64,000 nt of DNA from contig NC_067198.1 in NCBI RefSeq assembly GCF_000699445.3, positions 23,633,536 through 23,697,535 on the forward strand, read 5' to 3'. The DNA is from Schistosoma haematobium (lineage: Eukaryota; Platyhelminthes; Trematoda; Strigeidida; Schistosomatidae). Below the pieces are notes generated by a model. It was not told where the DNA came from. It did not search any database and worked only from the letters and a program-made list of their open reading frames with translations. Both the position numbers and the translations under genes were made by a program. This document shows, one piece after another, positions 23,099 to 35,000 of the stretch (the stretch's first letter is position 1; every line of letters begins with the position of its first letter).

Positions 23099-24923
23099 AA
23101 TCCGCCTGCAGCTCATCTGGAGTTATTGACGATGCCAAGCCCGGGTAAAGGAGGAGGGTTGGGCATGGGGTTAGCGTCCCCATCCCGTAGAAAACTAACT
23201 CGCTAAAAAAACGCTTACCAGAAAAAATAATCCAAACCATTTTAACTCTGCCCTAGGACTTAGAAGGTCTTCATTTAGAAGAATTATGACGCTTCATGGT
23301 GAAAGCCGAGTTCCTTCGAAAGCCACGAGGCCGATGCCCGTTCTAACAACCAGAGCAACAATTTTTATAGGTACATGGAACGTCCGAACAATGTGGGAAA
23401 CCGGGAAGACCAGTCAAATAGCAACGGAAATGGGGACATACAACTTGGCAGTACTGGGAATCAACGAAACTCATTGGACCCAAGCTGGACAACAAAGACT
23501 AAATACGGGGGAGATGCTGCTATACTCCGGTCACGAAAAGGAAAATGCTCCACACACTCAGGGAGTTGCTCTTATGCTGTCCAAGGTAGCACGAAATGCA
23601 CTTGTAGGATGGGAATCTCACGGATCCAGAATCATCAAAGCATCATTCAAAACAAAGAAGGAGGGGATCACAATGAATATTATTCAATGTTATGCACCCA
23701 CCAATGATAGCAACGACGACATTAAAGGTCAATTCTACGAGCGGCTGCAGTCAATCATAGAGAAGTGCCCAAGAAAGGACCTCATCATTCTGATGGGAGA
23801 TCTAAATGCCAAAGTCGGAATAGACAACACCGGATATGAAGATATCATGGGACGACATGGACTGGGTGAGAGAAACGAAAATGGAGAAAGATTTGCAAAT
23901 CTGTGTGCATTCAACAAATTGGTCATAGGAGGCACAATATTTCCACACAAACATATACACAAAGCTACATAGATCTCACCGGACCACACTACAGAGAACC
24001 AGATAGATCATATCTGCATCAATAAAAAATTCCGAAGGACAATGGAAGATGTGAGAAGTAGGAGGGGAGCTGATATAGCTTCAGATCACCATCTAGTTGT
24101 GGCCAATTTGAAACTGAAGCTAAAGAAAAACTGGACAAACAGCACTACAAAGGTTCAATACAGCCTTCCTTCGAGACACTGACAAACTCAATGAATTCAA
24201 GATGGCTCTCAACAACAGGTTCCAAGCCTTACAGGATCTACTGAAGGAAGAAGAAACTACTATGGAGGACAACTGGAAAGGTATCAAAGAAGGATTAACT
24301 TCAACGTGTCAAAAGGTTCTGGGTCTAAAGAAGCACCATCATAAGGAGTGGATCTCTATAGAAACACTGGACATGATCAAAGAAAGGAAGAACAGGAAGG
24401 CAGCAATTAACAACAGCCGAACACGACCAGAGAAAGTCCAAGCACAAGCTGAATACATAGAAGCAAACAAGCAAGTGAAGAAGAGCATTAGAGCCGACAA
24501 TAGGAAGTACGTGGAAGAACTAGCAACGACGGCGGAAAAAGCTGCAAGAGAAGGAAATATGAAACAGCTTTACGACACAACGAAGAAACTAGCAGGAAAA
24601 TATAGTAAACCAGAGAGACCGGTTAAAGACGAGGAAGGCAGGTCGATCACTGAAATTTATCAACAGCGGAACAGATGGGTAGAATACTTCGAGGAACTCC
24701 TGAATAGGCCGGCTCCAATGAATCCACCGGACATCGAAGCACCACACACAGATCTTCTTATAAATGTCAGTCCACCACCGACGGAAGAAATCAGAATGGC
24801 CATCAGACAAATCAAGAGCGGGAAAGCGGAAAAGAGGAAGGCCAAGAACACCCAGGATGGGGTTGGATGGTGAATGCTGGTGAGCGGCCTATGCTCCTTC
24901 ACGAGGAGTAACAAGCGTGAGTA
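23099..24923 (+). mobile_element. Family A RTE-like copy with most of the reverse transcriptase deleted
   Basis: An imperfect 16-bp target duplication (AGTAATGGCTGATGAA at 23083-23098, AGTAATGGTTAATGAA at 24924-24939) flanks the copy. It begins TCCGCCTGCAGC, keeps the leader, endonuclease and linker, and ends with the family 3' end (GTGAGTAAGTAATG). The RT is missing between IRQIKSGKAE and the extreme C-terminal tail. Confidence 0.82.
23286..24873 (+). pseudogene. Family A endonuclease plus linker, RT deleted
   Basis: An open frame at 23286-23972 encodes the endonuclease (GTWNVRTMWETG, ETHWTQAGQQ, YAPTND, GDLNAKVG) and ends at a TAG near 23970. Downstream the endonuclease end (SDHHLVVANLKLK) is in frame fragments. 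A second frame, 24202-24873, encodes the basic linker (KKHHHKEWI, EKVQAQAEYIEANKQVKKS, LATTAEKAAREGN) up to RQIKSGKAE, where it jumps to the tail TQDGVGW. Relative to the copy at 3209-6405 it has lost the fingers, palm and thumb. Confidence 0.82.
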
Positions 24924-24939
24924 AGTAATGGTTAATGAA

Positions 24940-26589
24940 GTAAAATTATTGGTAAGTTGATATAGTGTACGTAAGTGTAGAAAGCTGATGAGAAACAGAT
25001 AAGAAGGAACTCATATTGAATTTATGTTCGTGGTACTTTTCTCTCTGTCCCAATCGGTTGATGGGTTGCAAGCGCGGTTATGACTTTTGCTTTGCCACTT
25101 ATCACGTGTGTTAATCACCAGTCAGAACACGTTTTATATGAATCTAGTACCATGCCGAACCAAAAGCGCGTATACCGGTACGAGCATATTAGATTCAACT
25201 CTGAGCCCTTATTGATTCCTCCCGCTCCGTTCTTTCCGTTTGAGGTCAGAACACAATCTCACTCCCCACCGTATGAGTCGTGTATCTCAAACATACGCAG
25301 TTTATATACAAGCAAGCCAGACCGCCATACACCATAAAATAGAAAATAAAAAAAACTGTGATTGTGATGGTTTGTAGCTAATAGAATGAAAATAACTCGA
25401 GAATAGTAAATCCTGTAATAGTAGCCAATAGGTCAAGTGGAAGTTTATGATAAGAAAAATATAAGTGTAACGGAAAGAGAACGATGAAAACCCCTCTGCA
25501 GCTTCTTCGTTGAACAGTATTGTCATTTATTTGTTCCTTCTCCCTGTCGTGTATTTTAACCTTTGTTCCGATCTCGTTTAACCACATCTTTAGTTCTTCA
25601 GTCTTCCTCGTCTGAGCCTCTATTATGTGACTTGATTAAAGACTTATCTTTTGTTACCTAAGTTTCTATTGCATGTTGCCGGATTATTGACAGTAAGGTC
25701 GTGTTTGACTAAGCTCAAGGTCAAAGCGTGGTACAGTGTGTGACTGTTAACCTTTTGACTGCCTGCTTGCGAGGATTGCTGGAATCCCTGCGGATAGATA
25801 TTTGATCCCATCTTGTTGGGAATATTTTTATTGATTCTCAGGTATCGAACCCTTCAGTATTAACTGTTTCTTTTATTGTTTAGTGCGTTACTTTGCGTTA
25901 GAGAAACTTCTGACTGTCTAGTACAGGCTGTACCGTTCGAGGTATTTTGTACTTTTGATATACTTTGTTCTGTTTTCTAAATTAGAACCGTTTACGTTGA
26001 GCACAGAGTTTGTGTTTTGACATAATGTAATACGAGTATCTCAGAAACGCGTTGTTGCTATACAGGGTAACGTAGTCTGGTCTAGTCAAATAAATTTTGG
26101 TTAGTCAGTCCGGCTTTCCAACCGAATACTGATTGTTCGATTGCTACAATAATTATAGATAATCTTGCCACCTAATGGTTATGCAGTAAGAATATATGTT
26201 TGGTGTTAGTTCATAAATTATTCCTAGGCGTTACCATTCATTTGTTTTTCGTTAGGATACAACGAACTCCATAGGTACAAAGCCATATGTAGTAGGTATT
26301 AGTTTGTGAGGTTCTCTTGACAACTCTTCAGGATAGTAATGAGAATCTTTTATAACTAACTGAGCAGTATTGATAGGTTCAGTGGGATATCTGCCTACTT
26401 CAAGTGACCATTAATTAGGGGCTTACAGCTTAGAAGACAGATAACTATGCTGTCATTCTCTTGAAACAGAAAACCAGCCAGTATTATTGAACATTTTCTG
26501 TTGGAAATGAATGAGTCTGAAATATATCTACATTTGACATGCCAAATAAGGTACAGCAATAAGGGAGGAAACTGAGGACTTTAACTCAT
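24940..26589. other. Anonymous DNA, possible old Penelope terminus and LTR-like stretch
   Basis: Near 24980-25010 AGCTGATGAGAA...TCATATTG resembles the PLE1 terminus at 13285-13340. From 25020 to 25350 a GC-richer block has a TATATA box near 25296 and AAATAAAA near 25345, which could be an old LTR, but no partner copy or target duplication was found. The rest is featureless. Confidence 0.3.
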
Positions 26590-26599
26590 GAAGTGACTG

Positions 26600-26800
26600 A
26601 TCGTGAACTCAAGCACTAAATCGTCGATAAGAACGGAACCATGGATAATGTCAACCTCGACCAGCTAATATGTACCTACTAAGACGGCGTCCCGTTCTTT
26701 GTGAATATTATGCTAAACATCAAAACAATAAAATCCTTGCAACCATGATGCAATCTCGACATTTGCTGACCAAAACGCAATTCTGTTGGTATCTTATAAT
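26600..26800 (+). pseudogene. Possible Gypsy pol C-terminal fragment
   Basis: A short translation, IVDKNGTMDNVNLDQL, matches the pattern IIDKNGTNDSI seen at the end of the Gypsy integrase at 20150-20180. It is too short for certainty. Confidence 0.4.
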
Positions 26801-27581
26801 CGGCCCAAAAGAACTCTCTCTAAAGTATTCTTGGTATTGTGATGTCAGTTGCTATGTCAATCCCACACAATCTGTTCTAGCTTCCGGACAGACCGATTTA
26901 TTCATCTTCTTGAGTCAAATTTTTACCTCGTCACTTCCCTTACAAACCCTGATTGTTTTTGTGTAAACGTATGTGTACATTTTTCATCTTATTCAACACG
27001 TGTCTTTAACTTATTTTTGTCTGACTACAAATATCGATTCACGCTTGGTTAAATCGAGTTGGCTCAGCCGACTTCTCCGACACGCGTCATTTTGCCTTGC
27101 TTCGCTCTCCAGTCAATGATTATACGAAATATACATATCCAAAAATCCATTCTCGTATTCGACTTATTTAATTCAGTTATTAAACAACGCGATTGAAGTC
27201 GATGATTATATACGAGAATTGGCAACATGTATATTTCGATAACAAGAAGAAAATAATCTATCTATAGTCAGATCTCGGTCTACTAAAATGTTCCCAGAGA
27301 ACTCCAATGACTACTACAATACATTTTTCAGTTTATTCTTTTGTATCTAGGTTACTGTGTTCAACAGTTGATTGATTGTGTCGTTCTGTTTCATTGCATC
27401 GCAAACAAAACAGGACAAAAAATTATTCATTTTACATACGTCCACTTTTGTTAATACACAAAACGAAATCTGTGTATCTTTAAATGCTTGTGTGTAAATT
27501 CATACATGTTTTTATAAAAGTCCTTGGTGGGGACGATAGTTCCCCAGGACTCATATTTTGTAATTTTATCTTATCGAATAA
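26801..27581. other. No feature recognised
   Basis: AT-rich sequence with short meaningless frames. The block 26980-27070 loosely resembles 9190-9330. Confidence 0.35.
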
Positions 27582-27672
27582 CTTATCGATTAAATATTTG
27601 AATGCCTGTCGATTGATGAACTTATCGACAAAATATTTGAATGCTTGCCGATCGATGAACTTATTGATTAAT
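27582..27672. repeat. 39-bp tandem repeat, about 2.3 copies
   Basis: Successive units begin CTTATCGAT / CTTATCGAC / CTTATTGAT and share AAATATTTGAATGC and CGAT(T/C)GATGAA. The period is a multiple of three, so a frame (27484-27678) reads through it as repeated LNACR..MNL, but nothing suggests it is coding. Confidence 0.8.
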
Positions 27673-27954
27673 GTTTAAAAACATTTTACTATGACAATAT
27701 CGATTGTAAATATCTGTATAAACACGCTTGACTTGTGTACTTGACCTGACTTGATATGTGCTGTTTGTCTGTAGAACACACTTTCTACGCCTCACCCAGA
27801 CTTCTTGATCGCGTTAGCTGAGTCGGGTACAACAGACCAGAATAGTCTATTGGGATTCTGAATCCCTTGATCCGATCGATAAGTCAGTGTCCTATAATCG
27901 GCGGCCTTTGAGTTACAACAGTCATGTAGAGCAACTTTTGCTGTAGGTATCAAT

Positions 27955-28210
27955 ATTAAGAATGAACTAAATAGTTTCAGACAAATCAAGCATTGGGTGG
28001 AAAGTTATTCATAAAATAATCATATTTCTGCGATATACCAACTAGTAGAATTCTATTATTGTGATATGTCAACGAGCAAGAATTTGCATTCCTGACGTTT
28101 CGTTACTTTTGAAAGTCACTTCTGTTCGTTTTTATTTGTCTACCTTGAGGAAGTGATTAACATCAGGTCACGAAACGTCAGAAATTCAAATTCTTGCCCA
28201 CTGATATATC
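27955..28210. repeat. Palindromic Penelope-like terminus pair
   Basis: Two inverted arms around about 28135 both contain GACGTTTCGT (plus at 28094, inverted ACGAAACGTC at 28174) and an AAGAATTTG / CAAATTCTTG flank, then GATATGTCA / TGATATATC. The left part resembles 1930-2100. Each arm includes a hammerhead-like motif pointing outward. I infer two Penelope termini joined head to head with the coding part lost. Confidence 0.55.
28150..28190 (+). ncRNA. Degenerate hammerhead-like motif
   Basis: On the plus strand CTTGAGGA (degenerate CUGANGA) is followed by AGTGAT, a loop, TCAC, GAAA, AC/GT and C at the cleavage position, then AGAAATT. The GAAACGTC end is intact and the first core box is not. 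Confidence 0.35.
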
Positions 28211-30070
28211 ACATGGGTAGAATTATTTTGCTGTTACTAACCTATGCTGTCTCATGTTACATGGGATATTTGCGCGTCCATACCGGTTGTTTTTTTACAC
28301 ATTTCGCTTGATTACTTGGACAAAAATATATTCAATGAATCCCTTCATTTACTTTTCCTTTTTTTTGAGACTACTGGAAACGAAAAACCGAAATTGGATA
28401 CCGAACTTTTGATTGCGTTTTTCTATTGTGCACCCCTCGACTACTTAGAGTAGGAAAACACGATCAGACACTAATGGATGATATAAGCTAATAACAGTGT
28501 TTACGAACATCAAGCTTCTTGGGTTCAAACCTCTGGTGCGTCAATTCTTGGGTTTTCGCTTATACACTGTAGTGATTGATAAATTCTAAAAACAAAGGAC
28601 TTTGCAAGCCTCTTACATTAGCTGTGACCTAATTGATCATACTACGTTCTCTCCTAACTTAAGGCTCTTGAGCAGCCACTCTCATTAGATCGGGTTTGCT
28701 CAAGACATACTGAAAATCTTCCAGAACAACCACTATGCGTAGGTTGCAACAATGATGATAACCATAAATAACAGTAAGTTACACGGGACAAAACAACTCA
28801 TAGGCATATGAGAAACACTGTCCTCCGTGGCGTTATTGTATTTGAGAAGCGTCTCCATTTAGGTTACCGCGGTTAGCGTACATTGATTAATCGCTACAGT
28901 AGCTTGCTCTTGATACAAGGTTTCCTGATGCAGGAAATTTGGCGAATTGGTTTACATCTTTGCACGATCACCTTGTCTTACCTCTTATGTATGTGGATAC
29001 TTTGCTTATCAAGGTCGGACTGCAAATAACCAACCTAATTCCGGCTAGTGAGATAGCTGCTGGTTCCGAAGAACTTACTGTCCTGGGCCAAAACTTCTCA
29101 TTCAAATGACAAATTACCTAAACCCAAAAATACCTTCCAAAGTGACTAGAACTGCCACAGTCGGGTAGCCAGGCCAACGGATACTGTTAATGATAAGTGA
29201 TGCGAGACTGTACTGAAACAACACAAAGGAAACGTAAAGAAATCGATCAGTTTGTGCAAGCTCAATAAAAGGGTGTGAAATACGAAATATGCAAATCTGT
29301 GATTTAGGTTTTAAACGTGTGTATTGTGAACAAAGTGCTTGAAGCCTGTGTTAGCCCTTTTTTAGTAAGCTTCTGAGTGTCTAGTCTTCTCTCGAATATG
29401 TCAGCTGAAGGTTCGGAGGCCACTGATCCAGATAGTAGGTTCCATGAATTGATGACTAGGTGTTAAAACTGCACGCCACGAGTACTTAATTAATTCTTGA
29501 CTTTTGTACTAACTTGATACGTACTCTGCTTTGTCCTGATCTGTTAGGAGGAAAAGTAGGAAAATTCATCTGGTCCGAAACAATTTCTCTGGTCAGCACC
29601 TTAAAATCTATGGTGAGACAGTAAGCGAGTTTAGCTCCCCAAACTGCTCTGTATATAGTAGACCCCGGAGTCCTGTAATTGCACCAGTAGATGTTCTCTA
29701 TATGTTTTCCACGGTAACCGAATCATCTTTTAAGTGGAGGCTTGGTAGCCTGAACTCACTTTTTAAAACTTGGGTTTTTCCAATATTGTGTATAATGTGG
29801 CTAACTTATTAGTACCTAACTTGTCAGTGTCCATCATAGGGCCCAATAGTACTCGAACTACTTAGCTGTGACCGCGCCGCAGTTGACAGTAAGCTTAGGA
29901 CTGTGGCTCATTATTACCCCCAAAGATCATCATGTGGCCGAACATCATGCGTCGAATCCTCTAGGCTGTACCTGTTTACTTTTGTATCCCCCAATGTGCA
30001 TGTAGACATACATGGCCCCACCGATAGGCATCAGTTGGTTTTTAGACTACCTAGCCAGAGTATCCATGTT
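28211..30070. other. Anonymous DNA
   Basis: No gene recognised. A GGGTTCAAACC string near 28513 resembles a tRNA B box but has no A box upstream. The remainder shows no structure I can support. Confidence 0.4.
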
Positions 30071-30084
30071 CGTTAGATACAAGT

Positions 30085-30256
30085 TCACTGGCCTACAGGT
30101 TAAATGTTAACGCGAGGCCAAACAACCTGGGTTCGAATCTCAAGTGCGGGATGACGAACGGGCTCTGTCTAAGAATCCCACAACAGCACGAAACAACCAT
30201 CCAGTGCTTCCAGGTTTTTAAAGATGTTCTAACATTGACTGGTTCATGATTTCGGT
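30085..30256 (+). mobile_element. tRNA-derived SINE, degenerate
   Basis: On the plus strand a decayed tRNA-like head (CTACAGGTTAAATGTTAACG as A-box region, GGGTTCGAATCTC as B box) is followed by a decayed hammerhead block (AAGAATCCCACAACAGCACGAAAC). The tail CCAGTGCTTCCAGGTTTT and CTAACATTGACTGGTTCATG is shared with the SINEs at 20.4 and 53.4 kb. Unlike those, this copy is single, not palindromic. Confidence 0.75.
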
Positions 30257-30579
30257 GGAATATCTAAGTCCGTTTGAAGTTTATATGATATGCGAAAAAA
30301 CCAGAATACGTATACAGAACATGACTCCAAATTACTCTTTACTTCTTACTCCCGGCCGAACGTCATTCTGAAATAAAGGACATCCTATTAGCTGTCTGGA
30401 GATCGGTAACATGGAAACAAAAATACATACATTTTTTCTGTTTCGCAAACTGTATGACACTCGAATTGCATTGTACCAATAGTTCATCCTTATAACACAG
30501 AATCCATGTGACACTTCGTCTTCTATGCTGTACCAAACTGCAATCGTATCCTCTCAGTTCATAGATAACTCACCTTGAC

Positions 30580-31200
30580 CAAGTGCCTTACCGACAACCG
30601 TGGTGCGATTCGTCTCGAGATTTTAGGGTGTAGTCCATCCGGCCCTGCTGATTTTCCCGTGTCTTAAATGCTACGAGCCTTCAGTTCATCGTCTTGATCA
30701 AAGTCCAAGTTAAACAGGCGATTAAGTGACTTTTTGTTTGGGCATAGCTTTTAATTCATAAGAGGTTCTTTGGTGTAATCTGTCCCGAATTATTTCGACA
30801 TTATTTCTGTTTGGGGATGCACTCCCTGTTGTAACTAGTTTGGTAATTCAGTAGTGAGTAATTGCCCTGCGATTTATTTGCAATAACAGTCTCCGGGTGC
30901 TTGCTTGCAGATTAAGCCAACTGCCTTCACATTTTTTCTGATTGTGCTTGCGTACCTGCAGCGCTATATCTTATTTGCTGTGACAGGAATGATGGCGGCT
31001 TTTCAACATCTTTCTTAGCATACATCGAGTCTCTCGGTCTATCAAAAGATAGACTTGCTCCTTCTTCTTCTTTGGAACTATAAATGGTTGAGCTACTTGG
31101 TTGTATAACTGATGGAAATGAGCCCATGCCTCTCCTATTGACGAACTGGAGTAGACTTCCGAGTTTTTAGTCAAGGCTGCAAGCCAACTGCCTTAGTTTC
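30580..31200 (-). pseudogene. CR1-like LINE fragment (linker to RT start)
   Basis: On the minus strand the translation near 30600-30660 reads ENQQGRMDYTLKSRDESHH in one frame and SAGPDGLHPKI-like residues in the next, which is the conserved start of LINE reverse transcriptases. Upstream (30930-31174) is a basic linker with SSSIGEAWAHFHQLYNQ and LKSRHHSCHSK. Several stops separate the pieces. The CR1 assignment is an inference (schistosome SR1 is CR1-like). Confidence 0.45.
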
Positions 31201-31999
31201 CATCTTCCATATGTTGGGACGACTCGATGCAACTGCTTGAGGGACCATATAAACCACGAAGCTGAATAAGGTTATCTCATGATACTTCTCCCTATCAGTG
31301 GGTTCATCGCCGAATCAGATTATCTGTGTCGATGATTCGGGGCCTACTCGACGTAGACGGTGATGGTCTGCCCAACGTGCTAACGTTGAAATCACGCCTC
31401 ACGGTCTGTTACAAACTTGGATAACCCATCCGTCGCATTCAGGTACTACGTCTTCTTCGATGACCGCACAGAACAAACGACGTTAATACTGGAACAAATG
31501 AGTAAGAGTAGGTAGAGTAGGTAGTGAGAACACTGTTGAACGGTCCAGTACATGGCATGCAATTAACTAGCTTGAATTGTTTGCCTTTGACCTCGAAGGG
31601 GACTGGTGGAGTTTTCGACACTCAGAGACTCGGCTGCTGGATGTTTTGGCTGGGGCCCAGTGACCTTTCAGTGCCTCTGCAGGCGGAAGGAACTTGAACT
31701 GACTGACTCCGTCACCGTATATGAAGATTAAGTTAAATACAGATGAAGAGTTTCGTGAATTATGCCTGATGATATCTCTAATGTGCTAGAATAGAGGTAG
31801 GGCGATTATGGTTTTTAACAATTTTTAAAGGTTTTGTCAATTGTATTTACATATGTTTAGGTATGGCGAAGTCTGGTGGCAATTCAGACGTTGCGCTACT
31901 GTCTTATTACAATGAATGACTCCCGTGTGCAGGTTGGGGTAAAGAAACTCCCTATGCACCTACAAGTAACGTCAAAATCACATATTTAATCATTAAAAA
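31201..31999. other. Upstream flank or intron of the CRMP gene
   Basis: Degenerate sequence with no clear exon. The missing first coding exon of the CRMP gene should lie here or further upstream, but its few codons cannot be identified safely. A candidate acceptor TGTGCAG at 31926-31932 would start an alternative, longer version of the first recognised exon. Confidence 0.3.
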
Positions 32000-32000
32000 G

Positions 32001-32095
32001 AGTTCCCAAAATCGTTTGCTCATTAAAGGAGGAAAAGTAGTCAATGATGATCGTATGTTTACTGCTGATATATATATTGAAGATGGGGTTATTAG
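32001..32095 (+). CDS. CRMP exon a
   Basis: Encodes [17 protein letters not shown] and [10 protein letters not shown], the conserved start of the domain. The donor is AG|GTATGT. The start at 32001 (acceptor AAAAAG) is preferred because the family's first splice site falls at this place; an upstream acceptor at 31932 would also stay open. Confidence 0.8.
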
Positions 32096-35000
32096 GTATG
32101 TTGTCATGTACCTTAATTTTGTGTAGACAAGTAGGTAATCAGCTTTCGATTCCAGGGGGAGTCAGAATCATTGATGCATCAGGAAAGATGGTCATCCCAG
32201 GTCTTTCAAATCTTTAAGTATAGTTTATTGTCTCGTTTTTAGGTGGTGTTGATCCTCATACATGCTTTGACTCCTCTTGTTTTGGTTTGAATACATCAGA
32301 TGATTTTTATTCTGGCACGAGAGCAGCACTTGCTGGTGGAACTACTACAATAAGTCTGTTTGTTTGAAATCATTTATGTTTCAGTCAATTGTATTGTACC
32401 TACAAAAATTTCACTTTTGGATATGTATGAAAAGTCCCGTCAAACAGCAGATTCCAAAGCGTGTTGTGACTATGCGATGCACTTTATCTTATCCCAGTTC
32501 GACCCCAAAATATCCAAGGAAATGGAACTACTAGTCAAAGAAAAGGGAGTGAATTCTTTTAGGGTTTTTTTGTCAAATACAAACGATATGTTAGTAGACG
32601 ACGGTGATTTCTTCGAAATCGCTAAGCGGTGTAGAGATCTTGGTGCTGTTCTCCAAGTTCATGCAGAGAATGGAAAATTAGTTAGGATACTAGAGTCGAA
32701 AATATACAATGACGGTATTACTGGCCCAGAGGGTTACTTGTATTCACACCCAGAAATGGTTAGTTACGGTCCTGAAATAATTTTATTGTCTTTGTTTAAA
32801 ATATTTTCGAATAAGAACTCATTGATTATTATTACTCTCTGCTGGGTTTGGCCTTCTATTACCTCTAACATCCTAGCAGCGATATTCTTTTGCCCTCAAA
32901 TGTCTTGGTACAGCTGATGGCGGGAAAGTCCAATTTCCCTTTCAAATTGCCTAACATGGGCACGCGTATACAACCCCTGCCAGGGAAGTCCTATTCACTG
33001 CCTTCTCGTGGCGGAGGTATTGTTTACGAAATTGAAAGAACGAAAAGCAAATGTTCGGTGCACTAACCGGGTGAGTGGATATCGATGATCCATCTAGTTT
33101 TCAGTCTTCAGTAATAAGGATAGTAGGTTGATAAACCTGTATTAATCCTGACACACTGCTTTCCATTGAAGGTCCAGCTTCTCCTTGAAAGTATTCACTG
33201 ATGGGGCTGATACCACTTGTTCGGGTAAGGCGTTCCAATGATTGACTACTTGATGAGAAAAACGGGACCCCACTTTAAGTTTATTAGATCTTGGCTTAAG
33301 AACCTTCTCGCTATGACCGCGGAGATTATTAGTGCTGGAGGGAGCAAAAAGATAAGACATATTAACCTTGATTCCAAAACAGTGGTGCTCATAGGTTCCA
33401 GGATTCTAGGGAGAAAGTGGTGTGTGAACCTACTGTCGATCATCAGCTACCATGGGACTGCACCTTCTCACGTCGATCCACTACCTTGTGGATTATACCT
33501 TTGGGTCTAAGACTCTGGGTGTGGCCCCTTAAGAAAACCACCTGCTTCGGTTTGGGAGACCGGGAAGTATTCCAGCACACGCAAACCGAATGCCGAAGTG
33601 TGGCGTATATATATTTGGTGTATCATTGCATCAATATTTATGTGTTTTAGTAAATCAATAAGTGATAAATAACCTTTAATATGCGTTCTGTAACATTGTT
33701 TTTTACCGAATTCTCTATGGTTATTTTGCTTAAACACTTCAAAGACAGATTCTTCTTGCCAGTTGTACCAAAACATTTTGGAATGTTTAATTATTTAGCT
33801 TTAAGGGGTCGGTAACGTAAGTATTGTGTCGCAATTTATGAACCATAAAGTCGATTTTAGTGTTTATTGAATTATATATAGCAGTCCTGCAAATACTATT
33901 GTTGGAAATTTAAAGAAAGAGAATAATTTCGGAGTTTTGTAGAAGTAGTAGGTAACTCTACCATAAAAGAATAATTTAAATTTGTTGATAGGATCTATTG
34001 CATTGTAAAGGTGTTTTTGTTTATGTTAGATGGACATGAATGTAGGCTTTACTAGCACTTGATGACGTGTGATAAGTGATAGGCAGCAGCCTTAAAAGTG
34101 AGGTCCGCTTGATCCTAAGTATGGTAAATGATGTATTTGAATTAAAGTACTTTCGGGAGCTAGGCTCTTGGTGGTTATTTCACTGTTCCATGCAAAAACA
34201 CTGCCGTTCGTATTCTGCTAGTAAATTAGTGACTTACTGATTTGTTATATTGTCTAAAACCTTGGTGACTGATGAATAGTATTCTTTCATCCCTTTAGTC
34301 ATTGCTTTGTTTTTTATTAAACAACAATGTACTTAGATTGTGTTTTAACTATATGTTACAATTAGTTCATTCTGATTCTCAGCTCATCATTTTTATATTA
34401 TAATGACCAAGCCTAAAAATCGACTGAGTTGTCAAACTTCTGTATACGTTTGACTGATTATATATCTTCTATATAAGCGTTAAATATTTAGACTGGTTTT
34501 ATCTCTCTTGGAAGGGATTTTGTGTTTAAGAGTTGTAATGTATCTGAGACAAGATTGTCAATCCTTCTGCTTGAGTGATTAGTTTTTCTGCTCGTGATAT
34601 TTACAAAAATAAACATCTCTTCACTAATATTGCAGAATGCCAACGTTGACCACACCATGCTTTGCAGTATTAACAAAAGATTCGTATGATTATTGATCGT
34701 TCATCCGATGACAACTTTCTCTTGACCTATGAGAAATCAGAAGACATAAATCATCAATAAGTATTTGATTTATTTGCTGTGTTTTTGAAGCATATAGGAC
34801 TATGGAATTGATGTTATTGCTAAAAGATATTTTAGAGCGTTTATTATTTATTTGAACACATAAATATTGGTACAAGAGTGCGCCAAATATATACGCGCCA
34901 CACAAAACAATGAGAATTCGAAGAGAAAAAAGGTAAGGAGCGTAAAAAAAAGAGAACAATAACGAAGAGATTGGTGTAAGGTAGTGTAGTAATAATAATA

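Noticed and set aside
25080..25337. 85-codon plus-strand frame with proline/serine-rich sequence
   Set aside because: No domain, lies in a possible old LTR-like block, and has no splice partner.
28500..28530. tRNA B box GGGTTCAAACC
   Set aside because: No A box at a suitable distance and no cloverleaf.
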